A DNA stretch of 24,826 bases, taken from the NCBI GenBank assembly GCA_030147065.1, contig JASLAP010000237.1, positions 1-24,826 on the forward strand. The letters run 5' to 3'. The notes beneath the pieces were generated by a model. It made no database searches and was not told the origin of the DNA. It saw only the letters and a program-made list of their open reading frames with translations. Source of the DNA: Pseudonocardia sp. (GTDB lineage Bacteria > Actinomycetota > Actinomycetes > Mycobacteriales > Pseudonocardiaceae). A program made the position numbers and the translations under genes. Position 1 is the first letter of the stretch, and each line of letters begins with the position of its first letter. Positions 1 through 8,429 of this stretch are shown piece after piece.

Positions 1-177
1 GCCGGGCACCGGATCCGGGTGCAGATCAGCTCGGGCGCGCACCCGCGCTACTCCCGCAACCCCGGCAGCGACGAGCCGCCGGCCACCGCGCGCACCCTGC
101 TCGTCGCGCACCAGGAGATCCGGCACGACGCCACCCACCGCTCCCGCGTCACCCTCCCCACCGGTCGTGCGCGGTAG
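1..177 (+). CDS. CocE/NonD-family hydrolase, C-terminal end (partial)
   Basis: This is an open frame from base 1 to a TAG at 175-177, giving 58 residues. It reads GHRIRVQISSGAHPRYSRNP near the start and HQEIRHDATHRSRVTLP near the end. These are very characteristic of the C-terminal jelly-roll domain of CocE/NonD (X-Pro dipeptidyl-peptidase S15-like) alpha/beta hydrolases. The catalytic domain lies upstream of the window, so activity and substrate cannot be judged; family members cleave esters, acylated compounds or X-Pro peptides. The stop codon lies inside the left arm of a long palindrome (163-210), which also separates it from the convergent lipoprotein gene. The family call is fairly secure and the exact function is not. 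Confidence 0.82.
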   Translation, partial: AGHRIRVQISSGAHPRYSRNPGSDEPPATARTLLVAHQEIRHDATHRSRVTLPTGRAR

Positions 178-210
178 TTCACGCCCGGGCGTGAGCTACC
201 GCGCACGACC
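163..210. terminator. Long palindrome, likely bidirectional terminator (palindrome family A, copy 1)
   Basis: The left arm GGTCGTGCGCGGTAG (163-177) pairs perfectly with CTACCGCGCACGACC (196-210). Between them, TT opposite AG (one G-U wobble in RNA) and the self-complementary core CACGCCCGGGCGTG (180-193) continue the stem, so the whole 48 bp can fold. It contains the TAG stop of the plus-strand gene and ends one base before the TGA of the minus-strand gene. A near-identical element lies at 11351-11394. No T-tract follows, so termination is inferred from position and stem strength. Confidence 0.75.
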
Positions 211-594
211 TCATTCGACCTGGAGTTCGGCGAGGGGGGCGGCGCGCTGCTCCAGCTCGACCTCGAACACCCCGGGCAGGTCGGCGACCAGCCGCACGGT
301 CGTGCTGGCCCCGGCGGTGACGAAGCTGGACCGGTCGTAGCCGTGCACGTGGACCTCGTCGGCGACGTCGCTGGACACGACGACCTCGACCGTCGCGCCG
401 AGCGGCACCGCGTACCGGTCGACGCCCCCCGTCACCTCCCCGCCGGCGTAAGCCACCTCGATGCGCTGCGTACCGTCCGCCGCCGTAGCCGGTACGGCCG
501 TCTCCGCCACCGGGCCCGTGCACCCGGCCAGCACGAGCACCCCGGCCACCAGCACCCCGGCCAGCTCGTGCGTGCGTTTCACGGCTGTAGGCAT
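211..594 (-). CDS. Small cupredoxin-like lipoprotein
   Basis: This 127-aa secreted lipoprotein starts MPTAVKRTHELAG. A hydrophobic stretch (residues 11-23) leads to the lipobox L-A-G-C with the lipidated Cys25. The mature part is a single beta-rich domain of about 100 residues. It has a VHVHGYD motif and a C-terminal strand reading LPGVFEVELEQ, which resembles the cupredoxin-like (EfeO-type) lipoproteins of actinobacteria. The Cys and Met copper ligands expected near the C terminus of a true type-1 copper protein are absent, so copper binding is doubtful. An alternative ATG at 612 would add six residues but would overlap the divergent promoter. The gene is divergent from the S9 peptidase with 27 bp between the starts. 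Its role is unknown; the fold call is moderately sure. Confidence 0.72.
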   Translation of the reverse strand: MPTAVKRTHELAGVLVAGVLVLAGCTGPVAETAVPATAADGTQRIEVAYAGGEVTGGVDRYAVPLGATVEVVVSSDVADEVHVHGYDRSSFVTAGASTTVRLVADLPGVFEVELEQRAAPLAELQVE

Positions 595-609
595 GAATCT
601 CACGCACGA

Positions 610-621
610 CATACTGCGGGG
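610..621 (+). promoter_or_regulatory. -10-like element for a leaderless S9 peptidase mRNA
   Basis: CATACT (610-615) is followed by six bases (GCGGGG) and then GTG at 622. A and T sit at the two most conserved -10 positions and the spacing places transcription start at or next to the GTG. No Shine-Dalgarno sequence precedes this start. Inferred, not proven. Confidence 0.5.
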
Positions 622-2466
622 GTGACCGCCCATCCCGTCGCCCCCGTCCCCGACCGGCTGTTCGACGACGACGAGCGCGAGCAGCGCTGGCGGGCGCGGT
701 TCACCGCGCCGCGGGTGTCGCGCCCGGACTGGTCGCGCGACGCGCCGGACCGGTCGGTCTACACGTCCAACGCCAGCGGCACGACCGAGGTCTACGTCTG
801 GGACCGGTCCACCGACCTGCACCGGCGGGTCACCGACCGGCGCAGCGGCACGCACATCGCCACGCTCCCCCCCGACGGCGCGGACGTGTGGTGGTTCGCC
901 GACACCGACGGCGACGAGTTCGGGCACTGGGTGCGCGAGCCGTTCCCGGGCAGCGCCGGCCCGGCCTCGCCCGCGCTGCCGGGTGTCGAGGACGGCTACC
1001 CGGCCGGGCTGGAGCTGGGCCGGACGGTGGTGGCCGCGGGCACCTCCACCGACGACGGCACCCGGATCTGGCTGCGCCGCGGCGACGGGCCGGCCGAGGT
1101 CGTCTACCGCCACCCGGAGGACGCCGGGGTCGGCGGGCTGTCCGAGGACGAGACGCTGCTGGCGATCAGCCACTCCGAGCACGGCGACTCCCGGCACCCC
1201 GCGGTGCGGGTGCTGCGGGTGTCCGACGGCGGCGCGGTCGCCGAGAAGTCCGACGGCCCCGGCCGCGGGCTCACCCCGCTGGCCTTCGCCCCGGTCCCCG
1301 GCGACCAGCGCCTGCTGCTGCTGCACGAGCGGCGCGGCCGCGAGGAGCTGCTGGTCTGGGACGTGGCCGCGGGCACCGAGACCGAGCTGGTCCTGGACCT
1401 GCCCGGCGAGCTGGCCGCGGACTGGACCCCGGACGGCGCCGAGCTGCTGGTCTGGCACACCCACGCGGCCCGCACCCGGCTGCACCGCTACCGGTTGGCC
1501 ACCGGCGAGCTGACCGAGCTGCCGGTGGCGCCGGGCTGCGTCGGCTCGGCCCGGGTCCGCCCGGACGGCACGGTGGAGTACACCTGCTCCTCGGCCGCGC
1601 AGCCGTCGAGCGTGCGGGCGCTGCACCCGGACGGCACCGACCGGGTGCTGCTCGCCCCGCCCGGCTCGGCCGCCCCCGGTTCGGTCCCGGTCACCGACCT
1701 GTGGGTGGACGGGCCGGGCGGCCCGGTGCACGCGCTGGTGTCCCACCCGGGCGGGACCGGCCCGGCGCCGGCGGTGTTCAGCCTGCACGGCGGCCCGCAC
1801 GCCGCCGACGAGGACCGGTTCAGCGCCATGCGGGCGGCCTGGGTGGACGCCGGGTTCGTCGTGGTGGAGGTCAACTACCGGGGCTCGACGGGCTACGGCT
1901 CGGTCTGGCGGGACGCGATCGAGGGCCGGCCCGGCACCACCGAGCTGGCCGACGTGGCCGCGGTGCTCGACCGCTGCGTCGCCGACGGCCTGGTCGACCC
2001 GGACCGGTGCGTGGTGGAGGGCTGGTCGTGGGGCGGGTACCTGGCGCTGCTGGCGCTGGGCACCCAGCCCGACCGGTGGGCGGCCGGGATCGCCGGGGTG
2101 CCGGTGGCCGACTACCTGACCGCCTACGCCGACGAGATGGAGCAGCTGCGGGCGTTCGACCGGGCGCTGTTCGGCGGCTCCCCTGCGGAGAGGCCCGAGG
2201 CCTACCGCACGGCCTCCCCGCTGACCTACGTGGCGCAGGTGCGGGCGCCGGTGCTGGTGCTGGCCGGGGAGAACGACCCGCGCTGCCCGATCCGCCAGGT
2301 CGACAACTACCTCGACGCCCTGGCCGCCCGCGGCGACGTGCCCTACGAGGTCACCCGGTTCGACGCCGGGCACGGCAGCCTGGTGGTCGAGCAGACGATC
2401 GCCCACGTCGGCACCGAGATCGGGTTCGCGCTGCGGGTCAGCGGGGCGCGGGCGGGAACGCGCTGA
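622..2466 (+). CDS. S9 family (prolyl oligopeptidase-type) serine peptidase
   Basis: A 614-aa cytoplasmic protein with no signal peptide. An N-terminal beta-propeller (about residues 40-370, with recurring Asp-rich strand motifs such as YVWDRSTD and LLVWDVAAG) precedes a C-terminal alpha/beta hydrolase domain. The nucleophile elbow reads GWSWGG with Ser469. Asp552 (in GENDPR) and His584 (in DAGHGS) complete the triad, and an oxyanion-region HGGP precedes them. This is the acylaminoacyl-peptidase/dipeptidyl-peptidase branch of S9, which cleaves short peptides, often after Pro or from acylated N termini. The GTG start at 622 was chosen because the conserved N-terminal region begins there and a -10-like hexamer lies just upstream; the frame stays open further upstream, but that stretch is antisense to the lipoprotein gene. 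A hairpin follows the stop. Substrate is not predictable. Confidence 0.92.
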   Translation: MTAHPVAPVPDRLFDDDEREQRWRARFTAPRVSRPDWSRDAPDRSVYTSNASGTTEVYVWDRSTDLHRRVTDRRSGTHIATLPPDGADVWWFADTDGDEFGHWVREPFPGSAGPASPALPGVEDGYPAGLELGRTVVAAGTSTDDGTRIWLRRGDGPAEVVYRHPEDAGVGGLSEDETLLAISHSEHGDSRHPAVRVLRVSDGGAVAEKSDGPGRGLTPLAFAPVPGDQRLLLLHERRGREELLVWDVAAGTETELVLDLPGELAADWTPDGAELLVWHTHAARTRLHRYRLATGELTELPVAPGCVGSARVRPDGTVEYTCSSAAQPSSVRALHPDGTDRVLLAPPGSAAPGSVPVTDLWVDGPGGPVHALVSHPGGTGPAPAVFSLHGGPHAADEDRFSAMRAAWVDAGFVVVEVNYRGSTGYGSVWRDAIEGRPGTTELADVAAVLDRCVADGLVDPDRCVVEGWSWGGYLALLALGTQPDRWAAGIAGVPVADYLTAYADEMEQLRAFDRALFGGSPAERPEAYRTASPLTYVAQVRAPVLVLAGENDPRCPIRQVDNYLDALAARGDVPYEVTRFDAGHGSLVVEQTIAHVGTEIGFALRVSGARAGTR

Positions 2467-2502
2467 GACCGCCTCGCACCCGCAGCCCACCGAGGCGCGG
2501 TC
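2467..2502 (+). terminator. Stem-loop directly after the S9 peptidase stop
   Basis: GACCGCCTCG (2467-2476) faces CGAGGC-GC-GGTC (2491-2502). This makes a ten-pair stem with a two-base bulge and a 14-base loop, starting on the base after the TGA. There is no T-tract. A plausible transcript end before the next gene at 2599. Confidence 0.5.
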
Positions 2503-2598
2503 CACCGGGGCCGACCACCCGACCCAACGTCATCGTCGGGTAGCACTGCCGAAACACGGCGCGACGACGCTGGGATCGGCCCCGAGGAGGTGGAGCAC

Positions 2599-3636
2599 GT
2601 GGCGCTGTGGCGTGTGCACGTGGAGCTGGAGGACCGGCCGGGACGGCTGGGCGAGCTGGCCACGGCCGTGGGCTCGGCCGGGTGCAACATCATCTCGCTG
2701 CACGTGGTGGGCGAGCCGGCCGACGACGGTTCGGTGACCGACGAGCTGCTGGTCAAGGTGCCCGAGACCGCCGACGCCGCGGCCCTGGTCGACGCGATCA
2801 CCGCGGCCGGCATCCCGTGCACGGTGCTGGTCCGCGCGGACGCCACGGAGCTGTCCGACCCGGCGACGACGGCGCTGGCGCTCGCCCGGATGGTGGCGGC
2901 CGACCCCGGCAGCGCCCCGCGGGCGGTGGCCACGCTGCTGCGCGCCCGGCTGGTCGACCCGGCCGCCCCGGACCCGGACGGGCACGCGCACACCCTGCGG
3001 GTCGGCGCCCAGCAGTTGCGGCTGGGCCGGGCCTGGCCGTTCACCGCGACCGAGCTGTCGCGCGCTGCGGCGCTGCTGGAGCTGGCCGCCCAGCTGGCCA
3101 TGCGCGCCCCGGCCGGCGTCGAGCCGGCCGATCGGATCCTGCTGCTGCGCGACGGCTCCGAGGTCCGGATGCGCCCGGCCACCCGGTCGGACGCGCTGCT
3201 GGTGGCCGCGCTGCACGCCCGCTGCGCGCCGTCCACCCGCCGCGCCCGGTTCCTCAGCCCCGCGCCACGGCTGCCCGACGGCCAGCTCGACGAGCTGCTG
3301 GGCGGTGGCGACGAGCCCGCCCGCCCGGTGCTGGCGGTGACCGCGGACGGCGGCAGCGCGGTCGGCCTGGTCACGCTGCACCACGACCCGGACGGGTCCG
3401 GCCGGACCGCCGTGCTGGTGGAGGACGCCTGGCAGGGCCGCGGCCTGGGAACCGCCCTGCTGCGCCGGGCCGCCGACCTGGCCGTGGAGCTGGGCCTGAC
3501 CGATCTGACCGGGGTCGCCCGGGTGGACGACCTGGGCCTCACCCGGCTGCTGCGCCGGGCCGGGATGCGGCCGTCGGCGGAGATCGTCGACGGGGTGGTG
3601 CTGCTGCGCGCCCCGCTGCCCACCCCCGTCCCCTGA
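2599..3636 (+). CDS. ACT domain-GNAT acetyltransferase fusion protein
   Basis: A 345-aa protein. Residues about 4-80 form an ACT domain (ELEDRPGRLGELATAVGSAG, then IISLHVV), a small-ligand, usually amino-acid, sensor. After a helical linker, residues about 190-340 form a GNAT fold with the acetyl-CoA loop Q279-G-R-G-L-G284 and a final LLRRAGM segment. A likely role is ligand-controlled acetylation of a protein lysine or small amine. The GTG at 2599 was chosen because GAGGAGG (2584-2590) sits eight bases upstream; an in-frame GTG at 2590 would be too close. The gene stands alone between two hairpins. The two-domain architecture is seen directly; substrate and effector are unknown. Confidence 0.85.
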   Translation: MALWRVHVELEDRPGRLGELATAVGSAGCNIISLHVVGEPADDGSVTDELLVKVPETADAAALVDAITAAGIPCTVLVRADATELSDPATTALALARMVAADPGSAPRAVATLLRARLVDPAAPDPDGHAHTLRVGAQQLRLGRAWPFTATELSRAAALLELAAQLAMRAPAGVEPADRILLLRDGSEVRMRPATRSDALLVAALHARCAPSTRRARFLSPAPRLPDGQLDELLGGGDEPARPVLAVTADGGSAVGLVTLHHDPDGSGRTAVLVEDAWQGRGLGTALLRRAADLAVELGLTDLTGVARVDDLGLTRLLRRAGMRPSAEIVDGVVLLRAPLPTPVP

Positions 3637-3643
3637 CCGCCGA

Positions 3644-3685
3644 GAACGACGTCACGGTGATCGACGAGATCCCGTGACGTCGTTC
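3644..3685. terminator. Strong bidirectional hairpin between convergent genes
   Basis: GAACGACGTCACGG (3644-3657) is perfectly complementary to CCGTGACGTCGTTC (3672-3685). The 14-base loop holds a second GATC/GATC pairing around GACGA. It lies 8 bp after the ACT-GNAT stop and about 23 bp from the end of the convergent ATPase gene, which suits a shared terminator. Confidence 0.7.
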
Positions 3686-3708
3686 CCGGCCGGGTGCAGA
3701 CGAGTGGA

Positions 3709-4797
<1,089 letters not shown>

Positions 4798-4901
4798 GCT
4801 GTGCTCCTTTCCACCGGCAGGAACGTGCCGGACGATCCGAGTGGGGGTAGCCCGCGCAGCCTGCCACCCCGGGGACCGTCCCGGCCAGCCCTGCTACTCT
4901 G

Positions 4902-4919
4902 CGTGATGCTTAAATCACG
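4902..4919. promoter_or_regulatory. Perfect inverted repeat in the divergent sugar-locus region (operator candidate)
   Basis: CGTGAT (4902-4907) and ATCACG (4914-4919) are perfect inverted half-sites with a six-base AT-rich centre (GCTTAA), unusual in such GC-rich DNA. The GTGA/TCAC halves recall CRP/GlxR boxes, but the spacing is two bases longer than that consensus. It lies about 105 bp upstream of the ATPase ATG and about 135 bp upstream of the binding-protein ATG, so it could act on both. The binding factor is not known. Confidence 0.5.
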
Positions 4920-4970
4920 TTAGGCCATCCGTTACGGGATCGTTGCTGGCAGATGTTGCCCCGGCCGGTG

Positions 4971-4984
4971 CGTAAACGCTTTCC
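4971..4984. promoter_or_regulatory. LacI-family (cre-like) operator candidate upstream of the sugar-binding protein
   Basis: CGTAAACGCTTTCC fits 12 of 14 positions of the cre-type LacI/CcpA consensus TGWAANCGNTNWCA; only the two outer bases differ. It lies 71-84 bp upstream of the binding-protein ATG. The same locus ends with its own LacI-family regulator (8430-9437), the natural candidate to bind it. The match is seen directly; the binding is inferred. Confidence 0.55.
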
Positions 4985-5054
4985 TAGGGCGGATCTCACA
5001 GCGGGAGCCCGGACCAGGCGCCCCCGCGACGTCCCCAGCGAAGCGGAGTTCCGT

Positions 5055-6434
5055 ATGTCAGCAACACGGCGAGGGCGGACCCCCGCCCTGCTCAGTGCCG
5101 CGCTCGGCGTGAGCCTCGTGCTCGCCGGCTGCGGCGGCAGCAACGTCGCCGGCGGCGGTGGCGGTGGCGGCGGGACCGCCTCCGGCGGCGCCGACTGCGA
5201 GGCCTACAGCCAGTACGGCGACCTCAGCGGGACCCAGGTCAGCCTCTACACCTCGATCGTCGCCCCCGAGGACCAGCCGCACATCGACTCCTACCGGAAG
5301 TTCGAGGAGTGCACCGGCGCCCGGGTCGTCTACGAGGGCTCCAAGGAGTTCGAGGCGCAGCTGCCGGTGCGCATCCAGTCCGGCAACCCGCCGGACGTGG
5401 CCTACATCCCGCAGCCGGGCCTGCTGCAGACGCTGGTCGAGCAGACCGGCGCGGTGAAGCCGGCCCCGCAGGCCGTGGTGTCCAACGTGGACCAGTACTT
5501 CTCGGAGACCTTCAAGTCCGCGGGCTCGGTGGACGGCACGCTCTACGCCGCCCCGCTGGGCGCCAACGTGAAGTCCTTCGTCTGGTACAACCCGCAGGCC
5601 TTCGAGGCCAAGGGCTACACCGTGCCCACCACGTGGGACGAGATGATCGCGCTGTCGGACCGGATCGTCGCCGACGGCGGCGTGCCGTGGTGCGCGGGCA
5701 TCAACTCCGGTGAGGCCACCGGGTGGCCGCTCACCGACTTCCTCGAGGACGCCATGCTCCGGGTGAACGGCCCGGACGTCTACGACCAGTGGGTCAACCA
5801 CGAGATCCCGTTCAACGACCCGCAGGTCGCCGCGGCGCTGGACCGGGTCGGCGAGGTCCTGAAGAACCCGGCCTACGTCAACGGCGGCCTGGGTGACGTG
5901 TCGACCATCGCCACCACCACCTTCCAGGACGCCGGGCTGCCGATCCTGGACGAGACCTGCTACATGCACCGGCAGGCCAACTTCTACGCGGCCAACTTCC
6001 CCGAGGGCACCGACGTCTCGGAGAACGGCGAGGCGTTCGTCTTCCCGCTGCCGCCGATCGACGACTCCCAGCCGGAGACCATCCTGGTCGGCGCCGAGTT
6101 CGTCGCCGCCTTCGCCGACCGGCCCGAGGTCCAGGCGTTCCAGGCCTACCTGTCCTCGCCGGAATGGGCGAACGAGAAGGCCATCGCCACCCCGGAGGGC
6201 GGCTGGATCAGCGCCAACACCGGCCTGGACGTGAACAACGTGGCCAGCCCGGTGGACAAGCGGTCGGTGGAGATCCTCCAGGACGAGTCGAACACCTTCA
6301 AGTTCGACGGCTCCGACCTGATGCCGGCCGCGGTGGGCTCGGCCTCGTTCTGGACGGCGATGACCGACTGGATCACCGGTAAGAGCACCGCCGATTCGCT
6401 CACCTTCGTCGAACAGTCCTGGCCCCAGCAGTAG
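5055..6434 (+). CDS. Sugar ABC transporter substrate-binding lipoprotein (alpha-glucoside, AglE-like)
   Basis: A 459-aa exported solute-binding protein. The signal peptide runs MSATRRGRTPALLSAALG to the lipobox VLAGC with lipidated Cys26. A very Gly-rich linker follows, then an SBP type-1 fold. Features include VSLYTSIVAPEDQPHIDSY early, PDVAYIPQPG, the PLGANVKSFVWYN strand, and WPLTDFLEDAMLR, which resembles the alpha-glucoside-binding AglE group. The ATG at 5055 was chosen because the signal peptide begins there and a weak AAGCGGAG site precedes it; an in-frame ATG at 4953 would put a charged tail before the signal. It is the first gene of a binding protein-permease-permease-LacI cluster. 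No glycosidase is adjacent in the window. Class is sure; the exact sugar (maltose, sucrose, trehalose-like) is not. Confidence 0.9.
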   Translation: MSATRRGRTPALLSAALGVSLVLAGCGGSNVAGGGGGGGGTASGGADCEAYSQYGDLSGTQVSLYTSIVAPEDQPHIDSYRKFEECTGARVVYEGSKEFEAQLPVRIQSGNPPDVAYIPQPGLLQTLVEQTGAVKPAPQAVVSNVDQYFSETFKSAGSVDGTLYAAPLGANVKSFVWYNPQAFEAKGYTVPTTWDEMIALSDRIVADGGVPWCAGINSGEATGWPLTDFLEDAMLRVNGPDVYDQWVNHEIPFNDPQVAAALDRVGEVLKNPAYVNGGLGDVSTIATTTFQDAGLPILDETCYMHRQANFYAANFPEGTDVSENGEAFVFPLPPIDDSQPETILVGAEFVAAFADRPEVQAFQAYLSSPEWANEKAIATPEGGWISANTGLDVNNVASPVDKRSVEILQDESNTFKFDGSDLMPAAVGSASFWTAMTDWITGKSTADSLTFVEQSWPQQ

Positions 6435-6441
6435 GCCCCGC

Positions 6442-6477
6442 ACCGGGGGCGGGTGGAGCGATCCACCCGCCCCCGGT
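6442..6477 (+). terminator. Perfect 16-bp hairpin with GCGA tetraloop inside the transporter operon
   Basis: ACCGGGGGCGGGTGGA (6442-6457) pairs without mismatch to TCCACCCGCCCCCGGT (6462-6477) around a GCGA (GNRA-type) loop. It begins 8 bases after the binding-protein stop and ends 11 bases before the ribosome site of the first permease. No T-tract follows. Placement fits a partial terminator or 3' RNA stabiliser that lets more binding protein than permease be made. Confidence 0.72.
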
Positions 6478-6501
6478 CCCGACGCCCGGAGGTGATGCGG
6501 C

Positions 6502-7470
6502 ATGACCCTGTTCGACAAACTCCTGCAGCTCGTGGTCGCGGTGGCCCTCTTCGCCCTGGTGCTGGCCGCGGTGCTGTTCATCGCCGACCGGGCCCGGGGC
6601 CGACGGTCCGAGCTGTGGCAGAGCATGGCCTTCGTGCTGCCGGCCGTGCTGCTGCTGCTGGTCGGGCTGATCTACCCGGCCCTGCGTACCGCCTACCAGT
6701 CCTTCTTCGACGCCGGCAGCACCACCTTCGTCGGCCTCGACAACTACGTGCGCATCTTCACCCAGCCCGAGCTGCTGCTCGTGCTGCGCAACACGTTCAT
6801 CTGGGTCGTGCTGACCCCGCTGGTCGCGACCGCGGTCGGCCTGGTCTACGCGGTGCTGGTGGACCGCTCCCGGGTGGAGTCGTTCGCCAAGTCGCTGATC
6901 TTCCTGCCGATGGCCATCTCGTTCGTCGGCGCGTCGATCATCTGGAAGTTCGTCTACGAGTACCGGCCCAACCAGCAGAACATCCAGCAGATCGGCCTGG
7001 TCAACCAGTTCCTGGTGTGGCTGGGCTTCGAGCCGGTGAACCTGCTGCTCATCGACTTCTGGAACAACGTCCTGCTGGTCATCGTGATGATCTGGATCCA
7101 GGCCGGGTTCGCCATGACCATCCTGTCGGCGGCGATCAAGGCCATCCCGGACGACATCACCGAGGCCGCCCGGCTGGACGGCGTCGGCGGGTTCCGGATG
7201 TTCTTCTACATCACGCTGCCGAGCATCCGCCCGGCCGTGGTGGTGGTGCTGACCACGATCAGCATCGCGGTGCTGAAGGTCTTCGACATCGTCCGCACGA
7301 TGACCGGCGGCCAGTTCGGCACCAGCGTGGTGGCCAACGAGTTCTACGCGCAGAGCTTCCGGCTGTTCAACATCGGGATCGGCTCGTCGCTGGCGATGAT
7401 CCTGTTCGTGCTGGTGGTGCCGATCGTGGTCTACAACATCCGGCAGATGCGGAAGGTGGACGCCCGATGA
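6502..7470 (+). CDS. Sugar ABC transporter permease (MalF/AglF-like)
   Basis: A 322-aa inner-membrane subunit. An extra N-terminal helix (about residues 7-29) precedes the six-helix BPD_transp_1 core, as in AglF-type permeases. WKFVYEYRPNQQNIQQIG between helices is typical of the alpha-glucoside subgroup. The cytoplasmic EAA loop that docks with the ATPase begins at Glu221 (EAARLDGVGG) and continues to ITLPSIRP. The start has a strong GGAGGTGATG ribosome site (6488-6497). Its stop overlaps the next start in ATGA, so both permeases should be translated together in equal amounts. They form the channel for the upstream binding protein, powered by the divergent ATPase. Confidence 0.92.
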   Translation: MTLFDKLLQLVVAVALFALVLAAVLFIADRARGRRSELWQSMAFVLPAVLLLLVGLIYPALRTAYQSFFDAGSTTFVGLDNYVRIFTQPELLLVLRNTFIWVVLTPLVATAVGLVYAVLVDRSRVESFAKSLIFLPMAISFVGASIIWKFVYEYRPNQQNIQQIGLVNQFLVWLGFEPVNLLLIDFWNNVLLVIVMIWIQAGFAMTILSAAIKAIPDDITEAARLDGVGGFRMFFYITLPSIRPAVVVVLTTISIAVLKVFDIVRTMTGGQFGTSVVANEFYAQSFRLFNIGIGSSLAMILFVLVVPIVVYNIRQMRKVDAR

Positions 7471-8387
7471 CCGTCCTGGACAAGTCCCCGGCCGGCGGCT
7501 CGTCGGCCGACCTCACCAAGGCGGCCACCAGCAAGTCCTCCGAGGCCCGCAAGCAGCTCAGCTCGCCGTGGGCGTCGCTGGCCGCGGTGGTCATCGCGGT
7601 GCTCTGGACGCTGCCCACGTTCGGGCTGTTCCTGTCCTCGTTCCGGCCGGAGCGGGAGGTCAAGCGGACCGGCTGGTGGACGGTCTTCGGGAACCCGAAC
7701 TTCACCCTCGAGAACTACAACGAGGTGCTGTTCGAGGGCAACCAGCCGCTGGTCAACTACTTCGTCAACTCGATCCTGATCACCATCCCGGCGGTGATCA
7801 TCCCGATCGTGCTGGCCACCATCTCGGCCTACGCGTTCGCCTGGATGAAGTTCCCGTACAAGGACACCCTGTTCGTCGCGATCTTCGCGCTGCAGATCGT
7901 CCCGCTGCAGGTGGCGCTGCTGCCGCTGCTGGAGATCTTCGTGGGCAGCGGGCTGAACAACACGTTCTGGACGGTCTGGATCGCGCACTCGATCTTCGCC
8001 CTGCCGCTGGCCATCTACCTGCTGCACAACTCCATGCGGGACATCCCGGCCGAACTGGTCGAGGCGGCCCGGGTGGACGGGGCCGGTCACGTGCTGATCT
8101 TCACCCGGATCATGCTGCCGCTGATGAAGCCGGCGATCGCGGCGTTCGGCGTGTTCCAGTTCCTGTGGGTGTGGAACGACCTGCTGGTGGCGCTGGTGTT
8201 CGCCGGCGGGACCGCGGACGTCGCGCCGCTGACCGTGCGGGTCGCCGAGCTGTCGGGCACCCGCGGATCCGACTGGCACCTGCTCTCGGCCGGGGCGTTC
8301 ATCTCGATCGTCATTCCGCTGATCGTGTTCCTCAGCCTGCAGCGGTTCTTCGTCCGCGGCCTGCTCGCGGGCAGTGTCAAGGGCTGA
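7467..8387 (+). CDS. Sugar ABC transporter permease (MalG/AglG-like)
   Basis: A 306-aa inner-membrane subunit, partner of the preceding permease. A Ser/Lys-rich cytoplasmic N terminus of about 30 residues precedes six predicted helices. The first helix reads LAAVVIAVLWTLPTFGLFL. A long periplasmic loop contains FTLENYNEVLF, and the EAA docking loop starts at Glu199 (EAARVDGAGH) and runs to IMLPLMKPA. The C terminus RFFVRGLLAGSVKG is the usual ending of MalG-type permeases. The ATG overlaps the upstream TGA (ATGA), indicating translational coupling. The LacI gene follows after 42 bp. Confidence 0.93.
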   Translation: MTVLDKSPAGGSSADLTKAATSKSSEARKQLSSPWASLAAVVIAVLWTLPTFGLFLSSFRPEREVKRTGWWTVFGNPNFTLENYNEVLFEGNQPLVNYFVNSILITIPAVIIPIVLATISAYAFAWMKFPYKDTLFVAIFALQIVPLQVALLPLLEIFVGSGLNNTFWTVWIAHSIFALPLAIYLLHNSMRDIPAELVEAARVDGAGHVLIFTRIMLPLMKPAIAAFGVFQFLWVWNDLLVALVFAGGTADVAPLTVRVAELSGTRGSDWHLLSAGAFISIVIPLIVFLSLQRFFVRGLLAGSVKG

Positions 8388-8411
8388 GCGGAGCAGGACG
8401 AGCGGGCACCC

Positions 8412-8424
8412 CGGTCCGGGACCG
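8412..8424 (+). promoter_or_regulatory. Small dyad just upstream of the LacI gene start
   Basis: CGGTCC-G-GGACCG is a perfect dyad with a single central base, ending 5 bp before the GTG of the LacI gene. GAGCGG (8400-8405) and CCGCTC can extend it as an outer stem. It could be an mRNA hairpin controlling translation or an autoregulatory site. It does not look like the cre-like box at 4971. Function is a guess. Confidence 0.3.
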
Positions 8425-8429
8425 CTCCG

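Noticed and set aside
211..2505. A long minus-strand open frame covering the whole S9 peptidase gene
   Set aside because: It is the antisense of a clear S9 enzyme; only its last 127 codons (lipoprotein, 594-211) look like protein. The rest has shadow composition (His/Arg/Val/Gly-rich without motifs).
4953..5054. Upstream in-frame ATG extending the sugar-binding protein by 34 residues
   Set aside because: It would place a basic tail before a complete lipoprotein signal and would overlap the cre-like operator; ATG 5055 fits better.
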